Assembly: GCA_937899365.1 (NCBI GenBank)
Contig: CALBPH010000647.1
Location: forward strand, 1-12,696
DNA length: 12,696 nucleotides
Source of the DNA: an uncultured Leptolyngbya sp.
Lineage (GTDB): Bacteria; Cyanobacteriota; Cyanobacteriia; Phormidesmidales; Phormidesmidaceae
Reading direction: 5' to 3'
Shown: in pieces, positions 8,099 through 12,696 of the stretch
Numbering within the stretch: position 1 is the first letter of the stretch
Layout of the letters: the number at the start of each line of letters is the position of its first letter
Notes under the pieces: generated by a model
Database searches by the model: none
What the model was told of the DNA's origin: nothing
What the model saw: the letters and a program-made list of their open reading frames with translations, nothing else
Position numbers and translations under genes: made by a program

Positions 8099-9904
8099 AT
8101 GGCCAAATCATTAAACGCATTGCAAAATCAAATGCTCTTCGGAGATATTTTGGTCGTGGACGATGTTCCTCCAAATCTCGACTTCCTTTCTACAGTGCTA
8201 GCTCAGCAGGGGTATAAGGTGCGTAGCGCCATTAATGGCGAAGTTGCCCTCAAAATTGCTAAAGCAGCCCAGCCAGATCTGATCCTGCTAGATATAAAGA
8301 TGCCGGGAATGGATGGGTACGAAGTTTGTCGGCTGCTCAAGGCAAGTCCGCTGACCCAAGAGATTCCAATAATTTTTCTCAGTGCTTTAGACGAAACCGA
8401 TGATAAGGTCAAGGCATTTGGGTTGGGCGGTGTGGACTATATCCCCAAACCATTTCAGGCCGAGGAACTCTTGGCACGGGTTAGCAACCACCTCAAATTG
8501 CGCGCAGCCCAATCTGAAATTCAACAACTCAATACTGATTTAGAACAACGGGTCATTCAGAGAACCGCTCAATTAGAGCGAGAGATTGGTGAACGGTTGC
8601 GCATGCAAGAAGAGATTCTACACATGGCTACCCACGACAATCTGACGAAGTTGCCCAACCGGGTCTTTTTGACCCAGCGATTGCAACAGGCACTGACAGC
8701 AAACTCAAATCAGTTCGATGGGTTAGCCCTGATATTGCTTGAGTATAATCGGCTACAGCTGGTTAAAAGCGCACTGGGACACCACGCTGTAGACCAAATG
8801 ATCGGGGCCATGACCCGTCGGTTAGAAACCCTGATAGAGTCCGGTTGTCTTTTAGCAAATTTTGGAGAAGATACCTTTGCCATCTTAGTGGAAAACTTCC
8901 AAAGCAAAGAACACATTCTTCAATTTGCCAGAAAAATTCAGCAAGACATGAGCTATCCCTTTGCCATTGACAATTATTCAGTTTATGGACAAGTTGACAT
9001 TGGCATTGCCTTATATTCAACCCAATATAGGCAATCTAGCCACATTCTCAGGGATGCCAATACGGCTTTATCTAAGGCTAAAGCAGCCGGTATCGGGAAA
9101 ATTCAGGTCTTTAATCCCGCTATGCATCAGCAGACTCTCTCTTCTTTTCAAATTCAAAACGAGCTGCATATGGCACTCGAAAATCAGGAACTAGCCCTGG
9201 TTTACCATCCCATTATCTCCTTAGCAGACAACTATCTCAATGGGTTAGAAGCCCTGGTCCGTTGGCATCATCCCGAAAGGGGTATTCTCACGGCTGCAGA
9301 GTTTATTAACATAGCGGAAGACACAGATCTCATTGTTGCCCTAGATCGGTATGTATTAAGCCGAGCCTGCTATCAGTTAAAAGATTGGCATGAGAAAAAT
9401 TTACTCCATTCGTCGTTTAGATTACATGTTAATTTATCAGCTCGGCAGCTGGCCCAGGGAGACTTTATTGACTACTTAGACAACATTCTGGAAATAACCC
9501 AGATTGATCATCAAAATCTAGCCTTCGACATTACTGAATATGGATTGATGCAACAAACCGATGCTGTGTTGGCAACACTAGAGCAGCTTAAACGCTATCA
9601 AATTATGGTCAGCATTGACGATTTTGGCACAGGTTACTCATCGCTCAGCTATTTGTATAGCTTAAAGATTGAAAATCTAAAGATTGATCGTTCCTTTATT
9701 CGCCAGATGAACAGCACCACCAAGGGTCTGAAAGTCATCAAGGCAATTGTTAATTTAGCCCATGAGTTAGGCATGACTGTTACCGCTGAAGGCGTGGAAA
9801 ACTCGGTGCAATTAGCCACGCTAGAAACCTTGGGTTGTGAGTATATGCAAGGTTATTTATGGGGTAGACCCGCTGATGGTAAGACAATCACGGCCCAACT
9901 GTAA
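8099..9904 (+). CDS. Response regulator with receiver, degenerate GGDEF and intact EAL domains (c-di-GMP phosphodiesterase)
   Basis: This cytosolic regulator is predicted to hydrolyse c-di-GMP when phosphorylated. Numbering from the ATG at 8099 (601 aa): receiver about 15-130 with D21/D22, phospho-acceptor D65 in LLDIKMP, and K117; coiled coil about 138-172; GGDEF domain about 173-340, where the HD-x-LTKLPNR entry motif is kept but the signature reads FGEDTF (255-260) instead of GGDEF, and no RxxD inhibitory site is seen; EAL domain about 350-598. EAL catalytic and metal positions are present: E384 in EAL, N445, E480, D507/D508 in DDFGTGYSS, K528, E564/E567 in AEGVE, and Q584. One departure is YHPI (369-372) where YQPI is usual. 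So diguanylate cyclase activity is unlikely and phosphodiesterase activity likely; the GGDEF part may bind GTP as a regulator. A TTG at 8084, five codons earlier, is an alternative start; neither has a good Shine-Dalgarno. It lies 116 bp after the hybrid kinase on the same strand, its likely phosphodonor. Confidence 0.92.
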   Translation: MAKSLNALQNQMLFGDILVVDDVPPNLDFLSTVLAQQGYKVRSAINGEVALKIAKAAQPDLILLDIKMPGMDGYEVCRLLKASPLTQEIPIIFLSALDETDDKVKAFGLGGVDYIPKPFQAEELLARVSNHLKLRAAQSEIQQLNTDLEQRVIQRTAQLEREIGERLRMQEEILHMATHDNLTKLPNRVFLTQRLQQALTANSNQFDGLALILLEYNRLQLVKSALGHHAVDQMIGAMTRRLETLIESGCLLANFGEDTFAILVENFQSKEHILQFARKIQQDMSYPFAIDNYSVYGQVDIGIALYSTQYRQSSHILRDANTALSKAKAAGIGKIQVFNPAMHQQTLSSFQIQNELHMALENQELALVYHPIISLADNYLNGLEALVRWHHPERGILTAAEFINIAEDTDLIVALDRYVLSRACYQLKDWHEKNLLHSSFRLHVNLSARQLAQGDFIDYLDNILEITQIDHQNLAFDITEYGLMQQTDAVLATLEQLKRYQIMVSIDDFGTGYSSLSYLYSLKIENLKIDRSFIRQMNSTTKGLKVIKAIVNLAHELGMTVTAEGVENSVQLATLETLGCEYMQGYLWGRPADGKTITAQL

Positions 9905-9919
9905 CCGCGTCTCTGCAAT

Positions 9920-9943
9920 GCCCGATGGCGCTAGCTCATGGGC
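9920..9943. terminator. Hairpin between two convergent genes; possible bidirectional terminator
   Basis: GCCC (9920-9923) pairs with GGGC (9940-9943) and ATG (9925-9927) with CAT (9937-9939): seven base pairs with one bulged G and a 9-nt loop. It occupies most of the 38 bp between the plus-strand stop (9904) and the minus-strand stop (9943). Position favours termination of both transcripts, but no U-tract follows in either direction. Confidence 0.4.
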
Positions 9944-11640
9944 TATAGCGGTAGTGTAAACCAAAATTCTGCCCCTCCAGTGGCAGGGCTCTCCACGCCA
10001 ATACTCCCACCGTGGGCTTCATCAATTTTTCGACAATTATATAGCCCAAGGCCATAGCCCGGCACCGCAGCATGAACATCTCCACGGGCATAGATTTTGA
10101 ATAAGTTTTGGTTCTTGGCAGACTCTATGCCAATGCCGTTGTCTGTTACGGCACAGCGAATCATGGACTGGTCGTCTTCCCACACATCGGCAGTCAAGGT
10201 GATGGACACACCGTGGGGGTTATATTTCAAGGCGTTATCAATTAAATTTTCAAAGACTCGTCTCAGCTGGCTGAGGTCTCCAGAAACTAATGGCACCTCA
10301 GAGGGAAGGCGATTATTTACTCTAAAACCTGATGCCAGCTGTTTGGCACGATAGAAACTTGTTAAGTCTGCTATCAGCTGTTGTAGGTTCACACTGGTTA
10401 GCTGCAAGGACATCAGCCAAATATCGGCAGATTGTACATCCATCAGCGAACTCATCAGTTTTAGTTGGCGATCGCAACTCTGCTGAATCATGGAAAGCGC
10501 CTTAGGCTCTATGGTGATGGGTGGTGGCTGACTAGACCAATCGGCCTCTGCAACGCCCTTGGATGAGCGAAAAAGGACGCCCTGCACCAGGTTAGCAATA
10601 CCCATGACCAAATTACGTAGGTCATGGTTCATGGCATGGGAATAGGTTTGGAGGGCATCTTGGGCGGTTTTGCGATCGCGCATTTCCTGCTCAAGCGATT
10701 GGGTCCGCTCTTGTACCGCCAGCTGCAGGTCTTGCTCCCGCTGACCCAGAACATAAATCATGTACTGAAACGAGCGTGCTAGCTGCCCAGGCTCATCTCG
10801 TCGCAGAGTTAATTGTTCCAGGTGCTTATCCTGGGGATACGACACATACTGTTGCTGAATGGGGCAACTACCCACAGATTTGGCCGTGTTGGTTAGGATT
10901 CTGAGTGGTCTAACAACGGTTCGCCACAGCAATAGATTAATGACCACAAAAAATGCACCCAAAATCCCTAGCAGCGTTTTTGTCACCGTTAGAAGGTTCT
11001 GACGTCCGCGAGCAAAAATAACATCTGCTGGCACATAGACCATCTGAGCCGCCACCACATCATTTAGTTTCCAGCCAAACCCATTACGGTCACCATACAT
11101 GTCCACCAGGTACTCAGGCGCATCGCTAGCACTGCCATGGCACTCTAAACAACTGGCATCCTTCATAATGAGCGGTTGTGCCAAATAAAAGAGTTTTTTC
11201 TCATCCAAAGAACGATACCCAGACAACACCTGTGGTTCAGTCTTCACATAGTTTTTTAGCTGACTAAAAATATCTGCTTCAAAAGCATCTGCTAAATCGT
11301 CCAGGTTAGTAGGATTGGGCGTTGCTTCCTTATATAAAAAATCTTCGAGTAAAGCATCCTGCTGCTGAAAATCTGTAAACACAGACCGAGCAGCAAAATT
11401 AGGAATACTTTCTGGAACAAATGCCGTCGTATTGTCACTCAACAAGGGCTGTACGTGTTCGCGGGTATAGTTACGCACAGCCTGCATTGAGGTCAGAACA
11501 ATTTCTGCTCTCTCTCTCACGGCCTGTTCTGCCTGATCGTTCAGATGTTGCGAGAGCAGCGCTATGGTCGAGCAACTAACCAATAGCCACACTAACAAGA
11601 AAAAGAAGCTAAATTTTGCCCAGAGGTTCCAACGTAGCAT
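9943..11640 (-). CDS. Sensor histidine kinase with periplasmic haem-c-motif (Tll0287-like, DUF3365) domain, 565 aa
   Basis: This membrane sensor kinase is predicted to sense redox state or a haem ligand. Numbering from the ATG at 11640: TM1 about 9-30; periplasmic domain about 31-215 with CLECH (C164, C167, H168), a CxxCH c-type haem site, and the following block YGDRNGFGWKLNDVVAAQ (182-199), the hallmark of DUF3365/Tll0287-like domains; TM2 about 219-240; HAMP about 241-298; coiled coil about 299-330; H-box with HDLRN (H339); HATPase with N-box ENLIDNALKY (N469), G1 DNGIGI (500-505) and G2 GYGLGL (528-533). All kinase motifs are present. The frame stays open to an ATG at 11691, but that start would overlap the upstream regulator gene by 43 bases and put an odd 17-residue extension before the membrane anchor. 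I chose 11640, which leaves an 8-bp gap. The regulator just upstream is its likely partner. Actual haem attachment is inferred. Confidence 0.93.
   Translation of the reverse strand: MLRWNLWAKFSFFFLLVWLLVSCSTIALLSQHLNDQAEQAVRERAEIVLTSMQAVRNYTREHVQPLLSDNTTAFVPESIPNFAARSVFTDFQQQDALLEDFLYKEATPNPTNLDDLADAFEADIFSQLKNYVKTEPQVLSGYRSLDEKKLFYLAQPLIMKDASCLECHGSASDAPEYLVDMYGDRNGFGWKLNDVVAAQMVYVPADVIFARGRQNLLTVTKTLLGILGAFFVVINLLLWRTVVRPLRILTNTAKSVGSCPIQQQYVSYPQDKHLEQLTLRRDEPGQLARSFQYMIYVLGQREQDLQLAVQERTQSLEQEMRDRKTAQDALQTYSHAMNHDLRNLVMGIANLVQGVLFRSSKGVAEADWSSQPPPITIEPKALSMIQQSCDRQLKLMSSLMDVQSADIWLMSLQLTSVNLQQLIADLTSFYRAKQLASGFRVNNRLPSEVPLVSGDLSQLRRVFENLIDNALKYNPHGVSITLTADVWEDDQSMIRCAVTDNGIGIESAKNQNLFKIYARGDVHAAVPGYGLGLYNCRKIDEAHGGSIGVESPATGGAEFWFTLPL
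10468..10475. repeat. HIP1 octamer GCGATCGC
   Basis: Exact copy in the haem-motif kinase gene, between the H-box and the ATPase domain. Confidence 0.85.
10672..10679. repeat. HIP1 octamer GCGATCGC
   Basis: Exact copy in the haem-motif kinase gene, in the coiled coil before the H-box; only 204 bp from the previous copy. Confidence 0.85.
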
Positions 11641-11648
11641 TTTCAAGC

Positions 11649-12320
11649 TTAGGCAGGCTGCAACTCGTCTACATGGGTAGTATTGGCCCAAATAGCCAGC
11701 TGAGTTCGATCCCGTAGTCCTACTCGATTCAGAATATTGCTGACATGATTTTTAACGGTTTTTTCAGCAATATGGAGCTGTTGCGAAATCTCGCGGTTAT
11801 TAGCACCTTCAGCAATTAGCTGTAAAACCTCTTGCTCACGAGGCGTCACCTCCTTCCAAGAACAAGCAGACCGTTTGGGAGCTGACGGCTTAAGCTGTTG
11901 ATGCAATTTTTGGCCCATCGTCGGGTCAAATTGCATATAACCTTTATAGGTACTTTGAATAATATGAATAAAATCTTCGGGTGGTATATTTTTTAGGAGA
12001 TATCCGGTAGCACCTGCTTGGATCGCATTGTGCAAGTGGCTATCGTTAGTAGAGGTTGTCAAGATTAAAACTTTCACATCAGGTAGTGCCTGACATATCT
12101 TTTCTGTCGCCATTACGCCATCCATAATCGGCATCCCAATATCCATCAATACAATATCGGGTTTTAACTGCTGGGCCTGATTAACCGCCTGCTGACCGTT
12201 ACATGCTTCACCGACAATTTCTATGGCCGCTTCGCATTGCAAAATCGCATTTAGTCCATAGCGGATGATGTCTTCATCATCTGCAAGTAGGAGTCGAATC
12301 GGACTGGATGACCTCGTCAT
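11649..12320 (-). CDS. NarL/LuxR-family DNA-binding response regulator, 223 aa
   Basis: This is a two-component transcription factor. The receiver domain covers about 8-125: D14/D15 (ADDED) bind the metal, D60 in MDIGMP is the phospho-acceptor, T88 lies in LTTS and K110 in LLKN. After a linker (about 128-155) comes a LuxR-type helix-turn-helix (about 157-215) with VTPREQEVLQLIAEGANNREIS entering it and EKTVKNHVSNILNRVG (186-201) as the recognition part. Its length is normal for the NarL family. It is the first gene of a two-gene operon; its stop is 8 bp before the start of the haem-motif kinase, so that kinase is its presumed phosphodonor. Targets are unknown; many NarL-type operons are autoregulated, but no clear operator is seen here. 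No strong Shine-Dalgarno precedes the ATG. A TATACT (minus strand, 12388-12393) is a possible -10 box without a good -35. Confidence 0.95.
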   Translation of the reverse strand: MTRSSSPIRLLLADDEDIIRYGLNAILQCEAAIEIVGEACNGQQAVNQAQQLKPDIVLMDIGMPIMDGVMATEKICQALPDVKVLILTTSTNDSHLHNAIQAGATGYLLKNIPPEDFIHIIQSTYKGYMQFDPTMGQKLHQQLKPSAPKRSACSWKEVTPREQEVLQLIAEGANNREISQQLHIAEKTVKNHVSNILNRVGLRDRTQLAIWANTTHVDELQPA

Positions 12321-12616
12321 GGCTGGTGTCTTACTCTATAACATCGTCAGAAAAATTGAAGGCAATCAGTGTCTCCCCTTGGTTCAAAGTATAGAATTAA
12401 GCCTTTTTTATTAGATGAACACACACTGAGAAAGTGCTGTGCTCTAGATAATTATTTTTGAGTCCACAAGTGACTAATCCATAAGCAACGTTAGTAGAAA
12501 AAAAATTTAGTTTTTCTTAGTGAATCACCTAGGAGAAAAAATAAAATCAGCCGAGCGCTTCCTTAGAGAGTTTCTCGACAAATGAAAAAATTAGAAGAGG
12601 TACATAAGCAGATACT

Positions 12617-12637
12617 GGGGATATAGCTTTATCTCCC
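12617..12637. repeat. Hairpin in the right-edge noncoding region
   Basis: GGGGATA (12617-12623) pairs with TATCTCCC (12630-12637): seven base pairs with one bulged T and the loop TAGCTT. A short CCCTTAGGG follows at 12635-12643, overlapping the right arm. Role unknown. Confidence 0.5.
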
Positions 12638-12684
12638 TTAGGGTGTTTGCATCCAAATAACACACCAAGACAGCCGGTAGGGGC

Positions 12685-12696
12685 ATTGCATGCAAT
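12685..12696. repeat. Perfect 12-bp palindrome at the window edge
   Basis: ATTGCATGCAAT is its own reverse complement. It is preceded by GGC (12682-12684), so it would grow to 18 bp if the next bases outside the window are GCC. It could be an operator or a structural repeat. Confidence 0.6.

Larger units (their letters stand above)
12321..12696. other. AT-rich noncoding region at the right edge
   Basis: No gene is convincing in these 376 bases. They must hold the promoter of the NarL-type regulator (minus strand). Also visible are a 7-bp AT-only stem, AGAAAAA (12496-12502) with TTTTTCT (12511-12517), and two tiny overlapping plus-strand ORFs: GTG 12520 to TGA 12585 (21 aa) and ATG 12582 to TAG 12626 (14 aa), sharing an ATGA. 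A GC-containing hairpin and a 12-bp palindrome are listed separately. The region may also be upstream DNA of a gene beyond the window. Confidence 0.6.

Noticed and set aside
11641..11691. Extension of the haem-motif kinase to an ATG at 11691
   Set aside because: It would overlap the regulator gene by 43 bases and add 17 residues unlike a membrane-anchor start; the ATG at 11640 fits the 8-bp operon gap.
12520..12626. Two tiny overlapping ORFs as real genes
   Set aside because: No Shine-Dalgarno, 21 and 14 codons only, and no recognisable family; reported only as part of the noncoding region.

Overview
The window looks like chromosomal DNA of a cyanobacterium. Five copies of the octamer GCGATCGC (HIP1, the repeat overrepresented in many cyanobacterial genomes) occur in 12.7 kb. 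The proteins also have cyanobacterial architectures: a Cache-HAMP-PAS-GAF hybrid histidine kinase, a Tll0287-like (DUF3365) sensor kinase with a CxxCH haem motif, and a large TM2 / secreted / channel gene block. I cannot name a species. No tRNA, rRNA, CRISPR array, insertion sequence or phage gene is visible.

Left block (1-3372, all minus strand): the N-terminal part of a TM2-domain membrane protein that runs off the left edge; a cysteine-free secreted protein of unknown function (466 aa); and a voltage-gated-like 6TM ion channel with a cytosolic RCK/TrkA module (476 aa). The channel lacks the canonical TVGYGD potassium filter. The three genes are separated by 164 and 129 bp, each gap holding an inverted repeat near the upstream gene's stop, so they may be separate units.

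Divergent spacer (3373-3530): a sigma70-like promoter candidate for the channel and a long three-part inverted repeat (3447-3504) just before the right-hand signalling genes.

Centre (3531-9904, plus strand): a 1483-aa hybrid histidine kinase (Cache, HAMP, three PAS, GAF, HisKA, HATPase, receiver) followed about 100 bp later by a receiver-GGDEF-EAL protein. The GGDEF motif is degenerate (GEDTF) while the EAL catalytic residues are intact. The pair suggests a pathway from an extracytoplasmic signal through phosphorelay to c-di-GMP breakdown.

Right (9943-12320, minus strand): a tight two-gene operon, a NarL/LuxR response regulator followed 8 bp later by a sensor kinase whose periplasmic domain carries a c-type haem motif. 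It probably senses redox or a haem ligand and controls transcription. It converges on the central pair, with a hairpin between the two stop codons.

Right edge (12321-12696): AT-rich DNA without a convincing gene, holding several hairpins, two tiny overlapping ORFs and a perfect 12-bp palindrome at the very end.

The most unusual items are the non-canonical channel pore, the large hairpin with alternative pairing in the divergent spacer, and the haem-motif kinase next to a c-di-GMP signalling pair. I see no proof of a wholly new system.
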